In this document: positions 19,610 through 28,330 of the stretch, piece by piece
Numbering within the stretch: the first letter of the stretch is position 1
How the letters are laid out: every line of letters begins with the position of its first letter
Assembly: GCF_000253295.1 (NCBI RefSeq)
Contig: NC_015717.1
Coordinates: 4,402,001-4,466,000, forward strand
Source of the DNA: Hyphomicrobium sp. MC1
Lineage (GTDB): Bacteria; Pseudomonadota; Alphaproteobacteria; Rhizobiales; Hyphomicrobiaceae
Direction of reading: 5' to 3'
Length of the DNA stretch: 64,000 nt
The notes under the pieces: generated by a model
The model's database searches: none
The model's input: the letters and a program-made list of their open reading frames with translations, nothing else
Told to the model about the DNA's origin: nothing
Made by a program: the position numbers and the translations under genes

Positions 19610-20668
19610 ATGGCCGGAACCAAGACAAACGCAGGAAACTTCTTCGAAGATTTCACTTACGGCCAAGTCATTCATCACGCTACGCCACGCACCGTCACCG
19701 ACGGCGATGTGGCGCTTTACACCTCGCTTTATGGGTCGCGCTTTGCGGTGCAATCCGCGGATACTTTCGCCAAGGCCATCGGTTATCCGAAGGCTCCGCT
19801 CGACGATATGCTCACGTTCCATGTCGTGTTCGGCAAGACAACGCCGGATATCTCTCTCAACGCCATCGCCAATCTCGGCTACGCCGATTGCCGGTTCCTG
19901 AAGCCTGTCTATCCGGGCGATACGCTGTCGGCGACGTCGGAAGTGATTGGTCTGAAGGAAAATTCCAACGGCGAGACGGGCACCGTTTACGTGCGTTCGA
20001 CGGGGCGCAATCAGGATGGCGAAGTCGTCCTCGAATATTGCCGCTGGGTGATGGTGCGCAAGCGCTCCAAGGGTTCGCCGGCGCCGGAAGCGGTGGTGCC
20101 GAAGCTTCCCGAGCGTGTTGATCCGGAAGTTCTTGCGTCGGCGGTCCCGGCGCTCGACATCAGCAAATATGATTTCGCGCTGTCGGGTTCGCCGCATCGC
20201 TGGGGCGATTATGAGCCGGGCGAGAAGATCGATCATGTCGACGGCATGACATTGGAAGAAGCCGAGCATCAGATCGCGACGCGGCTTTATCAGAATACGG
20301 CGAAGGTCCATTTCAATCAGCACACCGAATCCAAAGGCCGGTTCGGCAAGCGGATCGTCTATGGCGGCGTTGTCATTTCACTGGTGCGGGCGCTGTCCTA
20401 CAACGGGCTCGGCAATGCCTTCCACCTGGCAGCCATCAACGGCGGCCGGCACGTGGCGCCGACGTTCGCCGGCGATACGATCTACGCGTGGTCGGAAATT
20501 CTGGAGAAAGCCGAGATTCCCGAACGGAAGGACGTCGGCGCGCTTCGGGTTCGTCTCGTCGGCGTCAAAAACCAGGATTGCGCGTCACTGCCGCTCAAGA
20601 CTCCGACGGGCGAGTACGCCGAAGGGGTTGTTCTCGATCTCGATACGTGGCTTGTGCTTCCCCGCTAA
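19610..20668 (+). CDS. mcd: Mesaconyl-CoA hydratase (MaoC family), ethylmalonyl-CoA pathway
   Basis: Double-hotdog MaoC-type hydratase of 352 residues. In the ethylmalonyl-CoA pathway it interconverts mesaconyl-CoA and beta-methylmalyl-CoA. The N-terminal part (NFFEDFTYGQVIHHATPRT, then GDVALYTSLYGSRFA) and GLKENSNGETGTVYVRSTG closely resemble methylotroph and Rhodobacter mesaconyl-CoA hydratases as I recall them. Start ATG 19610 follows a GGGGA site; the frame upstream is not conserved. Adjacency to a malyl-CoA lyase-type gene supports the pathway call. Confidence 0.88.
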   Translation: MAGTKTNAGNFFEDFTYGQVIHHATPRTVTDGDVALYTSLYGSRFAVQSADTFAKAIGYPKAPLDDMLTFHVVFGKTTPDISLNAIANLGYADCRFLKPVYPGDTLSATSEVIGLKENSNGETGTVYVRSTGRNQDGEVVLEYCRWVMVRKRSKGSPAPEAVVPKLPERVDPEVLASAVPALDISKYDFALSGSPHRWGDYEPGEKIDHVDGMTLEEAEHQIATRLYQNTAKVHFNQHTESKGRFGKRIVYGGVVISLVRALSYNGLGNAFHLAAINGGRHVAPTFAGDTIYAWSEILEKAEIPERKDVGALRVRLVGVKNQDCASLPLKTPTGEYAEGVVLDLDTWLVLPR

Positions 20669-20751
20669 GGGCATTCAGCGGCAGCGGGGCTGGCTGACGC
20701 CTGTGCCTTGGCGCTAGCGACTTCGGGGCAGGAAGCGGGGGAACACGTCGC

Positions 20752-21315
20752 ATGAACCTCAGAGCGGACGTCAGTGCGAACCTCAAGGCGAGCATCAGAA
20801 CAATCGGTCGCGTGGCGCTGGGTGTGCTCGTTCTGGCCGTGGCCGGACCGGCAGATGCGGCAGGCGAAAAGGCCGTTGCCGAGATCAAGCTCGCAAATGG
20901 ATCGAGTGCGGGAACGGTGACGCTGACCGACGTGTCCTCCGGCGTGCTTCTCGCATTCGATCTCAAAGGCTTGCCGCCGGGCGCTCACGCTTTTGGCGTG
21001 CATGAGGGCGGCAAATGCGAGGGCGATTTTTCGTCCGCCGGGCCGACCTACAATCCACTCGGCGCTCAGCACGGCTTCATGAACGATGAAGGTCCGATGG
21101 CGGGCGATCTTCCCAACATCGTCGCCGGACCCGACGGCACGGCGCGCGCCGAAATGATGACAACGTATCTCCACTTTAACGTCGGCGCCGACGATACGCT
21201 TTTCGATGCCGATGGATCATCGCTTGTCATCTATGACAAGGCCGATGACTATCGGACCGATCAGGATGGCAGCGGGGAAAAGCGGATCGCTTGCGGTGTG
21301 ATCAAACAGCAATAG
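20752..21315 (+). CDS. SodC-like (Cu/Zn superoxide dismutase family) protein lacking most metal ligands
   Basis: Exported protein of 187 residues (signal segment about 19-37) with the full Cu/Zn-SOD core. The two disulfide cysteines (C89, C181), the arginine before the second one (R178) and the GDLPN aspartate (D119) remain. Four metal-binding histidine positions are replaced: FHxH reads FGVH (G82), the bridging histidine of GGHFNP is T99, GPHAGD has M116, and VIHAGADD reads VIYDKADD (Y161). Only H84 and H107 remain of the usual histidine ligands. A normal dismutase reaction is therefore unlikely; a structural or binding role is inferred. Confidence 0.87.
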   Translation: MNLRADVSANLKASIRTIGRVALGVLVLAVAGPADAAGEKAVAEIKLANGSSAGTVTLTDVSSGVLLAFDLKGLPPGAHAFGVHEGGKCEGDFSSAGPTYNPLGAQHGFMNDEGPMAGDLPNIVAGPDGTARAEMMTTYLHFNVGADDTLFDADGSSLVIYDKADDYRTDQDGSGEKRIACGVIKQQ

Positions 21316-21470
21316 CGTTCAGTGGGACGCGAAATTCACGTTGATCAATCGACGTGATGCCGCTTTGCCGATGCGCACGCCGGACCTGAAATTGTAAATC
21401 TCCAAAGGGCCGCGATTCGATCGTATGTATGCGTCGCAATTAGCCGGCCGGACATTCGAAGCGAGATGCG

Positions 21471-22445
21471 GTGATCAATCAAGTTGCAATCATCGGTGCG
21501 GGTCTGGCGGGGCTTTCATGTGCGCAGACGTTGCGGAGCGCGGGCATTTCCGTTGAGGTTTTTGAAGAAGACCGCAACGTCGGCGGCCGTCTCGCAACGA
21601 CCTGTCTCGGCAGCGACCGGTTCGATCCGGGTGCGCAATATCTCTTGGCGCAAACGGATGAATTCGGGCGTTATCTCTCGGAGATTGCGGGTCTCGGGTT
21701 CGCGGATACCTGGACGCCGCGACAGTGGAAACCAGGGCCCGGCAAAACCGTCCGCGAGCCGTGGATTGTCGGGACGCCCGGTATGTCGTCGATCGTGCGT
21801 CCGATGGCCGATGGCGTGCGTGTCTCGGTCGGTCGGCGGGTGCAATCGCTCGAACGGCGTGAGAAAGGCTGGCACCTCTGGTTCGCAGACGAAGCATCGG
21901 CTGGGCCGTTCGAAGCGGTCGCGATCGCCGTTCCTGCGGCAGCGGCGTTGCCGCTGACGGAACGGATCGACCGTCTCGCGTCGCCGCTGCGGAACGTGTT
22001 GATGCTGCCCTGCTGGTCATTGATGGTCCGCCTGGATCAAAAGAAAACTTCGGAGCATGACGTTTTCACCGACGTCTCAGAGGTCGTGCGGTGGATCGCA
22101 CACGATAACACGAAGCCGGGGCGCGATCCCAGGGGCGAGGCCCTTGTCATTCACGCCTCATCGGCGTGGAGCCTGGCGGCGGAGCAGGCTGACCCCGAAG
22201 ATGTGGCGGAAGAGCTTTGGAGCGAGGTCGGGGAGTTTTTAAATCTGCCCCCTGTCAGACCGTCGCGGATGACAGCCTTCCTCTGGCGCCAGGGTATCGT
22301 CGGCAGGGCGCTGGGCGAGACGCATCTTTACTGTCCGGAAACGCAGGTCGGCGTTGCGGGGGACTGGTGCCTCGGCAGCTTCGCCGAACATGCCTTTATA
22401 AGCGGCCGGCATCTCGGGCAGGCCATTGCTGGCGCGCTCGCCTGA
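21471..22445 (+). CDS. FAD/NAD(P)-binding amine-oxidase-like protein (renalase-like)
   Basis: Flavoprotein of 324 residues. The N-terminal dinucleotide-binding motif is AIIGAGLAGLSCAQTLRSAG, with the acidic residue of the fold in VEVFEED and the GGRLAT segment typical of amine-oxidase/renalase-like proteins. The C-terminal flavin contact is VAGDWCLGSFAEHAFISG. The substrate is unknown. GTG start at 21471. It precedes sdhC by 91 bases but is probably a separate unit. Confidence 0.82.
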   Translation: MINQVAIIGAGLAGLSCAQTLRSAGISVEVFEEDRNVGGRLATTCLGSDRFDPGAQYLLAQTDEFGRYLSEIAGLGFADTWTPRQWKPGPGKTVREPWIVGTPGMSSIVRPMADGVRVSVGRRVQSLERREKGWHLWFADEASAGPFEAVAIAVPAAAALPLTERIDRLASPLRNVLMLPCWSLMVRLDQKKTSEHDVFTDVSEVVRWIAHDNTKPGRDPRGEALVIHASSAWSLAAEQADPEDVAEELWSEVGEFLNLPPVRPSRMTAFLWRQGIVGRALGETHLYCPETQVGVAGDWCLGSFAEHAFISGRHLGQAIAGALA

Positions 22446-22536
22446 GGCCCGACAGAATCTATGTGGCATTTGGCGAATTGCCGCGCCCGCATTGAGGCGC
22501 TAGATATTCGCATCAAATCAAAAAGAAGGACGTCCG

Positions 22537-22947
22537 ATGGCAGTTACATCCGGCCGCGGCGTGCGCCCCAAGCGGCCGCTTTCACCACATCTGCAAATCT
22601 ATTCGCCGCTTATCAACATGGTGATGTCGATCGTGCATCGCATCACGGGGGCGGCGCTTTATTTCGGTTCGCTGCTGCTCGCCTGGTGGCTGATCGCAGC
22701 CGCGAGCGGACCGGACGCCTACAACTATTTTCTGAGCTGGTGCGATACGTGGTTCGGCAAGCTGGTGTTGCTCGGCTATACGTGGGTTCTGATGCATCAC
22801 ATGATGGGCGGCATCCGCCACTTCATCTGGGATAGTGGCCACGGCTACGACCTTGAGACGGTCGATCTGTTGTCGTGGGGGTCGCTTGCCGCGTCGCTGG
22901 CGTTGACGGCGATTGTCTGGATCGCGGTTGCTATGGGGGCCGTCTGA
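22537..22947 (+). CDS. sdhC: Succinate dehydrogenase cytochrome b556 subunit
   Basis: Membrane anchor of complex II, 136 residues with three helices. The N-terminal RPLSPHLQIYSPLINMVMS contains the family SPHLxIY signature, and the heme-ligand region is VLMHHMMGGIRHFIWD. It starts after an AAGAAGG ribosome site and ends by sharing one base with the sdhD start (TGATG). First gene of sdhCDA-(unknown)-sdhB. Confidence 0.95.
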   Translation: MAVTSGRGVRPKRPLSPHLQIYSPLINMVMSIVHRITGAALYFGSLLLAWWLIAAASGPDAYNYFLSWCDTWFGKLVLLGYTWVLMHHMMGGIRHFIWDSGHGYDLETVDLLSWGSLAASLALTAIVWIAVAMGAV

Positions 22948-23330
22948 TGACCACGATGCGGACACCGCTGAAAAAAGTACGTTATCTCGGCTCGGCCAAA
23001 GAAGGCGCCGACCATTTCTGGACACAGCGCGTGACGGCGGTCGCGAACCTGTTCCTCGGGATCTTTCTCGTTTGGCTGATCGTTTCGCTGCTTGGCGCGG
23101 ACTACGCGACGGCGAAACAGAAGCTTGCGCACCCATTGATTGCGATTCCGCTTCTCGGTCTTGTACTTTCTGGCACCGTGCATATGCGGATCGGCATGCA
23201 AGTCATCATCGAAGATTACGTACACGAAGAAGGGCTTAAGGTGGTGGCCTTGATGCTCAACACCTTCTTCGCCATTGCCATCGCACTCGCGTGCGTGTTC
23301 TCGATTTTGAAACTGAGTTTTGGAGCCTGA
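22947..23330 (+). CDS. sdhD: Succinate dehydrogenase hydrophobic membrane anchor subunit
   Basis: Second membrane anchor of complex II, 127 residues with three helices. The histidine/aspartate region HMRIGMQVIIEDYVHEEGLK matches the heme- and quinone-site segment of alphaproteobacterial SdhD. The ATG overlaps the sdhC stop by one base; longer upstream frames are not conserved. It is followed six bases later by sdhA. Confidence 0.95.
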   Translation: MTTMRTPLKKVRYLGSAKEGADHFWTQRVTAVANLFLGIFLVWLIVSLLGADYATAKQKLAHPLIAIPLLGLVLSGTVHMRIGMQVIIEDYVHEEGLKVVALMLNTFFAIAIALACVFSILKLSFGA

Positions 23331-23335
23331 GCCTG

Positions 23336-25183
23336 ATGTCGCAATTGAATGGCAAGGCCAACGGCGCGGGTGCCGCGCCGTCGCAGATCGGCAAAGCCTA
23401 TCCGCTGCACGATCATGTCTATGATGTCGTTGTCGTCGGTGCGGGTGGCGCAGGACTGCGTGCGACGCTTGGCTGCGCGGAAGCAGGTCTTAAAACGGCT
23501 TGCGTGACGAAGGTGTTCCCGACGCGCTCGCATACGGTTGCGGCGCAAGGCGGTGTGGCGGCGGCGCTCGGCAACATGGGCCGCGACGACTGGCGTTGGC
23601 ATATGTACGACACCGTCAAAGGCTCCGACTGGCTCGGCGACCAAGACGCCATCGAATATCTGTGCCGGAACGCGCCGGCCGCCGTCTATGAGCTCGAGCA
23701 CTATGGCGTGCCGTTCTCGCGCACCGAAGACGGCAAGATCTACCAGCGCCCATTCGGCGGCATGACGACCGACTACGGCGAGGGTCCGCCGGCACAGCGC
23801 ACGTGTGCTGCTGCCGACCGCACCGGCCACGCGATGCTGCATACGCTTTACGGACAGTCGCTGCGCCACGCGGCGGAATTCTTCATCGAATATTTCGCGC
23901 TCGATCTCATCATGGATCAGGACGGTGCATGCCGGGGCATCATCGCGCTCAATCTCGATGACGGCACGCTGCATCGCTTCCGTGCGAAGAAGACCATTCT
24001 GGCGACGGGTGGTTACGGGCGGACGTATTTCTCGTGCACCTCGGCGCATACCTGCACCGGTGACGGCAATGCCATGGTTCTGCGCGCAGGTTTGCCGCTG
24101 CAGGACATGGAATTCGTGCAGTTCCATCCCACCGGTATTTACGGCGCGGGCGTGTTGATTACCGAAGGTGCGCGCGGCGAAGGCGGGTATCTGACGAACT
24201 CCAAGGGCGAGCGCTTCATGGAGCGCTATGCGCCGCACGCCAAAGACCTCGCCTCGCGCGACGTCGTCTCGCGCTCGATGACGATCGAAATTCGCGAAGG
24301 TCGCGGCGTCGGCCCGGATGCCGACCATATCTATCTGCATCTCGACCATCTCGATCCGAAGATTCTGGCCGAGCGTCTGCCGGGCATTACAGAGAATGCG
24401 AAGGTGTTCGCAGGCGTCGATCTTCGCCGTCAGCCGATCCCGGTGTTGCCGACGGTGCACTACAACATGGGCGGCATCCCGACGAATTATCACGGCGAAG
24501 TGCTGACCAAGAAGAACGGCGATCCCGATCATGTCGTGCCGGGCCTGATGGCGATTGGCGAAGCGGCGTGCGTCTCGGTGCACGGCGCCAACCGTCTGGG
24601 CTCGAACTCGCTGATCGATCTCGTCGTGTTCGGTCGTGCGGCCGGTCTGCGCTGTGCCGAGACGATCGAGCAAGGCGCAATGCAGTCGGACCTGCCCAAG
24701 GACGCACACGAACCGGCGCTTGCCCGCCTCGATCATTTCCGCAACGCCAGTGGCTCGACACCGACGGCGGCGCTGCGCCTGCGCATGCAGAAGATCATGC
24801 AGTCGAACTGTGCCGTTTTCCGCGATGGCCCGGTGCTGAAAGAAGGCGTCGAGAAGATCACGCAGGTCTGGCGCGATGCGGCGGATATTTCCGTCACCGA
24901 CCGGTCCCTGGTGTGGAATTCCGATCTCGTTGAAACGCTGGAATTCGACAACCTGATCGCGCAAGCAGCCGTTACGGTGGTAGGCGCCGAAAACCGTCAG
25001 GAAAGCCGCGGCGCGCACGCGCGCGAAGATTTTCCGAAGCGTGACGATGTCAATTGGATGAAGCACACGCTGGCATGGGCCGATTACGGGACGCAATCGG
25101 TTAAGCTCGACGATCGTCCGGTGCACACGAAGACCATGACCAACGAGGTCAAATATATCGAGCCCAAAGCCCGCGTTTATTGA
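23336..25183 (+). CDS. sdhA: Succinate dehydrogenase flavoprotein subunit
   Basis: Catalytic flavoprotein of complex II, 615 residues. FAD-binding motif VVVVGAGGAGLRA at 31-43; the histidine for covalent FAD attachment is H66 in TRSHTVAAQGG. Catalytic and substrate regions include QFHPTGIYGAG and the C-terminal HGANRLGSNSLIDLVVFG. It oxidises succinate to fumarate and passes electrons to SdhB. ATG at 23336, with the intervening GGAGCC acting as ribosome site. Unlike the common arrangement, sdhB does not follow directly. Confidence 0.97.
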   Translation: MSQLNGKANGAGAAPSQIGKAYPLHDHVYDVVVVGAGGAGLRATLGCAEAGLKTACVTKVFPTRSHTVAAQGGVAAALGNMGRDDWRWHMYDTVKGSDWLGDQDAIEYLCRNAPAAVYELEHYGVPFSRTEDGKIYQRPFGGMTTDYGEGPPAQRTCAAADRTGHAMLHTLYGQSLRHAAEFFIEYFALDLIMDQDGACRGIIALNLDDGTLHRFRAKKTILATGGYGRTYFSCTSAHTCTGDGNAMVLRAGLPLQDMEFVQFHPTGIYGAGVLITEGARGEGGYLTNSKGERFMERYAPHAKDLASRDVVSRSMTIEIREGRGVGPDADHIYLHLDHLDPKILAERLPGITENAKVFAGVDLRRQPIPVLPTVHYNMGGIPTNYHGEVLTKKNGDPDHVVPGLMAIGEAACVSVHGANRLGSNSLIDLVVFGRAAGLRCAETIEQGAMQSDLPKDAHEPALARLDHFRNASGSTPTAALRLRMQKIMQSNCAVFRDGPVLKEGVEKITQVWRDAADISVTDRSLVWNSDLVETLEFDNLIAQAAVTVVGAENRQESRGAHAREDFPKRDDVNWMKHTLAWADYGTQSVKLDDRPVHTKTMTNEVKYIEPKARVY

Positions 25184-25227
25184 GCCGTTCCAGCTTTTAT
25201 CGAGTCGCGCTTCTCATCCGGAAAACC

Positions 25228-25282
25228 GGTGCCCGGCTTTTCCGGAAGCGCTCCGGATGAGTAGAAATAGCGCCGCTTTGGG
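25228..25282. repeat. Palindromic intergenic repeat between sdhA and the unknown gene
   Basis: Outer arms CTCATCCGGA / TCCGGATGAG enclose a second palindrome around CCGGAAAACCGG / CCGGCTTTTCCGG. It resembles the CCGGAAAACCGGTGCCC-type intergenic palindromes often seen in Rhizobiales genomes, which is recollection rather than a search. It could attenuate the transcript between sdhA and sdhB. Confidence 0.7.
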
Positions 25283-25326
25283 AAGTCGCTTATGGTGCGG
25301 CCGCTATTGAAGGGGCGGGCGCGATT

Positions 25327-25926
25327 GTGACGAAGATCAGTACGGACGAGAGCGACGATACCGACACGCGCATGCCGCCCGATCCGTTCGCGGCGGTGCT
25401 GCCGGCGCTGGCGGCTCTTGGCGCCATCGCGTCGATCGCGGCCATTAACTGGTCGGGACAGGAAAAGGTCGCAACGCGCACCCGGACCAAGCGCAAGACG
25501 GGTGCCGCGCTTCGCGACCTGGAAACCTGTTGTCTCGGCCTCGTCGAGATCTTCAAGCGTTTCCAGAAGCATCCGAGGGTTTTTGCAGGTGGCGGCGGAC
25601 AGGCTTCCGCGCCGCTGAAATTCGGGGTGCACGGACAGCGCATCCGTGCCGACGCTCAGCGGCTTTATCTGCAACTGATGAATGATATCGCCTCGATGTT
25701 GGTGCTCGCCACGCAGAACGCGTTCGACGTCATGACCGCGATCGAAGATGGGGATGTCGAGGCGCCGGAAGAGATCTTCTTTGGCTTCGGCGAGCAGCAA
25801 GAGCGGCTTAACGAGATCATCCAGTCGCGGGTGCCGCTCCGGGTCGCGGTCGAAACGGGGGCCGAGATCGCGGAAAGCCTTGTGGGACTGGTCCGGGAGC
25901 TCAAGAAACACCAGAAATCCGGTTAG
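25327..25926 (+). CDS. Hypothetical protein encoded between sdhA and sdhB
   Basis: Product of 199 residues from a GTG start. Visible features are an alanine-rich hydrophobic stretch near residues 22-42, possibly a membrane anchor, a basic segment RTRTKRKTG, and a largely helical remainder with an acidic patch (EDGDVEAPEEIFFGFGEQQE). It fits no named family that I know. The frame is clean over 600 bases and lies on the same strand as sdhCDAB, so it may be co-transcribed. A complex II assembly or regulatory role is possible from position only. Confidence 0.65.
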   Translation: MTKISTDESDDTDTRMPPDPFAAVLPALAALGAIASIAAINWSGQEKVATRTRTKRKTGAALRDLETCCLGLVEIFKRFQKHPRVFAGGGGQASAPLKFGVHGQRIRADAQRLYLQLMNDIASMLVLATQNAFDVMTAIEDGDVEAPEEIFFGFGEQQERLNEIIQSRVPLRVAVETGAEIAESLVGLVRELKKHQKSG

Positions 25927-26032
25927 GGCCAAAGAACCGCATCCGCCGCGGGCCCATGCCGTTGACAGGGGACGACGTTCAAGCTTCTGTCAGCGTCACA
26001 AGGATTTCGTTGGCGGGAACACCGGCACTCTC

Positions 26033-26812
26033 ATGGTTCAGCTCACTCTTCCGAAAAATTCGACAATCTCCGAAGGCAAGACCTGGAATAGGCCGGACCG
26101 CGAGGGGGATTGGAAGGAATTCCGGATTTATCGCTGGAATCCGGATGACGAACGCAATCCGCGCGTCGACACCTATCATATCGATCAGAAGCAGTGCGGA
26201 CCGATGGTTCTTGACGCTCTGATCAAGATCAAGAACGAGATCGATCCGACGCTGACGTTCCGCCGCTCGTGCCGCGAAGGCATTTGTGGCTCGTGCGCGA
26301 TGAATATCGACGGCACCAATACACTCGCGTGCCTGAAGGGCATCGAAGACGTCAAAGGTCCTGTAAAGGTTTATCCGCTGCCGCACATGGAAGTCGTCAA
26401 AGACCTCGTGCCGGATCTCACGAATTTCTACGCGCAGCATCGCTCCATCGAGCCGTGGCTCAAGACCGATACGCCGACGCCGCCGAAGGAGTGGAAGCAG
26501 TCGCGCGAAGATCGTGAGAAGCTCGACGGGCTTTACGAGTGCATCTTGTGCGCATGCTGCTCCTCGTCGTGCCCGAGCTACTGGTGGAACTCGGATCGCT
26601 ACCTCGGCCCTGCCATTCTGCTGCAGGCCTATCGCTGGGTGATCGACAGCCGTGACGAAGCGACGGGCGAGCGCCTCGACAATCTGGAAGATCCGTTCCG
26701 GCTCTATCGCTGCCACACGATCATGAATTGCGCCAAGGCTTGTCCGAAAGGCTTGTCGCCGGCCAAAGCCATCGCCGAACTCAAGAAACTGATGGTCGAG
26801 CGACGCGTGTAA
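26033..26812 (+). CDS. sdhB: Succinate dehydrogenase iron-sulfur subunit
   Basis: Electron-transfer subunit of complex II, 259 residues. The 2Fe-2S cysteines lie in SCREGICGSCAMNIDG and the following TLAC. The 4Fe-4S and 3Fe-4S ligands are in CILCACCSSSCPSYWW and CHTIMNCAKACPKG. All expected cysteines are present. ATG 26033 gives the normal length; the open frame upstream reads through the unknown gene in another frame and is not coding. Confidence 0.97.
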   Translation: MVQLTLPKNSTISEGKTWNRPDREGDWKEFRIYRWNPDDERNPRVDTYHIDQKQCGPMVLDALIKIKNEIDPTLTFRRSCREGICGSCAMNIDGTNTLACLKGIEDVKGPVKVYPLPHMEVVKDLVPDLTNFYAQHRSIEPWLKTDTPTPPKEWKQSREDREKLDGLYECILCACCSSSCPSYWWNSDRYLGPAILLQAYRWVIDSRDEATGERLDNLEDPFRLYRCHTIMNCAKACPKGLSPAKAIAELKKLMVERRV

Positions 26813-26849
26813 GCGTCTGGCTCGATCGCGTCATAATAAAGGAGCGACC

Positions 26850-27242
26850 GTGCTGGACATCCTCGATCACATCGGCTTTCCCATCACTGATTACAGCCGA
26901 TCGCTGAAGTTCTATACCCAGGCGCTGGCGCCGCTCGGCATCAAGCTGCTCAAGGAAGTGAAGTTCTCGGAAGAGGACAACGACGGGTATGCCGGGTTCG
27001 GTCGCGAGCGGCCGCAATTCTGGATTGGAACGGGCTCGCCTCTGAAGGGCCGCCTGCATGTCGCCTTCGCCGCGCAGAGCCGCGAGGAAGTGAAAGCCTT
27101 CTATGACGCGGCCCTGGCGGCGGGAGGCAAAGACAACGGACCGCCGGGACTTCGGCCGCACTATCACGCCAACTACTACGGCGGCTTCGTTTTCGATCCG
27201 GATGGGCACAACATCGAAGCCGTGACGCATCTGCCGGAGTAA
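26850..27242 (+). CDS. VOC family (glyoxalase-like) protein
   Basis: Small metalloenzyme-fold protein of 130 residues with paired beta-alpha-beta-beta-beta modules: DHIGFPITDYSRSLKFYTQ at the start and YYGGFVFDPDGHNIEAVTH at the end, which carries the conserved DPDGHNIE. The family includes glyoxalases, dioxygenases and fosfomycin-type resistance proteins; the substrate is unknown. GTG start with AAAGGAG six bases upstream. It ends 14 bases from the convergent metallo-hydrolase gene. Confidence 0.88.
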   Translation: MLDILDHIGFPITDYSRSLKFYTQALAPLGIKLLKEVKFSEEDNDGYAGFGRERPQFWIGTGSPLKGRLHVAFAAQSREEVKAFYDAALAAGGKDNGPPGLRPHYHANYYGGFVFDPDGHNIEAVTHLPE

Positions 27243-27256
27243 CGATTGCCTTTCTG

Positions 27257-28273
27257 TCAGAGATTGAGCTGGTAGGTGTGCGCCAGCCAACGATAGCTGC
27301 CGGGTCCATTGCGCTCGACATAACCGATTGACGGAAACGGCATGTGGTAGCCGATGACCGGGATACGGTCGGTGGCCGCCATGTCATAGATGCGACGGCG
27401 GGTTCGGGCACCAAGCTGTTTGTCGGAATCGAAGAGGCAATCCCACTCAGGGTGCGCGAGCGAGGCAACCTGGTGGTGGGCGCAGTCGCCCCAATACAAA
27501 ATCGATTTGCCCTGGCTCTCGATCATAAAGGCAAGGTGCCCGGGCGTGTGTCCGTAAGCTTCGATGGCGCGGACGCCCGTCACGACGTCGTCTCCTGGTT
27601 TTATGAACGTAAACTTGTCGGCGACGGGTTTCGTGTTGGTTCGGAATATGCTCGCCCATTTTTCCAGATCGGCTGTGAATTTTCCTTCCGGAGCCCAGAA
27701 GTCATGCTCGATTGCGCCAATCACGTAGCGTGCGTTGGGAAAGAGCGGCTTTGCATTTTCGATCATGCCGCCGACGTGATCGGGATGACCATGGCTTAAA
27801 AGGACGATGTCGATGTCTTCGGGCTTGAAGCCTGCGGGGCCGAGCTGGGCCGCAAGCCAGCCGCCATTGGGGCGCGGAATGAAACCGTTCGATCCGTTGC
27901 CGGTGTCGAGCAGGATCAGCTTATCACCGGTGTTGATGATCGTCGGCGTGAAGCCCGGCTGGTATTTCTGCTCCGGCAAAAGGTTGTCGCGCATCAGCGC
28001 CCGAACATCGGCTTCGCGGGCATTTTGCCCGACGATTGGGAACGGACCATCAATGAAAGCTTCTGAATCCGAGATCGTGGTAATCTCGAAAGCGCCGAGC
28101 TTGAAGCGGTAGAATTTCGGCTGCCAAGGTCCAAGTGCTGGGGCTGATGCGGTCGCGTTTGATGCAAAGGCCAGGGACAGAGTGGGTGCGAGAGCGACGC
28201 CGATGCCTGTGGTCAAAAGCTTCCGGCGATCCACGACGAGAGCTTCGATATCGGGCGAGAAGGCTTTGCGCAT
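27257..28273 (-). CDS. MBL-fold metallo-hydrolase, Tat-exported
   Basis: Metallo-beta-lactamase-fold hydrolase of 338 residues. The dinuclear metal motif HxHxDH is in LLSHGHPDHVGG, with further ligands in GAIEHDFW and GHTPGHLAF. The N-terminus has a twin-arginine pattern (DRRKLLTTGIGVALAP) and a hydrophobic stretch, so export in folded form is likely. ATG 28273 follows AAGGAC. The divergent neighbour is an AraC-type regulator 57 bases away, a typical regulator-target layout. Related proteins act on lactones, esters or sulfates; the substrate here is unknown. Confidence 0.85.
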   Translation of the reverse strand: MRKAFSPDIEALVVDRRKLLTTGIGVALAPTLSLAFASNATASAPALGPWQPKFYRFKLGAFEITTISDSEAFIDGPFPIVGQNAREADVRALMRDNLLPEQKYQPGFTPTIINTGDKLILLDTGNGSNGFIPRPNGGWLAAQLGPAGFKPEDIDIVLLSHGHPDHVGGMIENAKPLFPNARYVIGAIEHDFWAPEGKFTADLEKWASIFRTNTKPVADKFTFIKPGDDVVTGVRAIEAYGHTPGHLAFMIESQGKSILYWGDCAHHQVASLAHPEWDCLFDSDKQLGARTRRRIYDMAATDRIPVIGYHMPFPSIGYVERNGPGSYRWLAHTYQLNL

Positions 28274-28330
28274 TTCAATGTCCTTGCCAAGTATCTGATC
28301 TGAAGCCGAGGTTAGTCCAGGCACGGAGCT

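Noticed and set aside
23216..25126. 636-codon minus-strand open frame opposite sdhA
   Set aside because: Antisense shadow of the flavoprotein gene; no domain in its translation, and sdhA is complete with all motifs.
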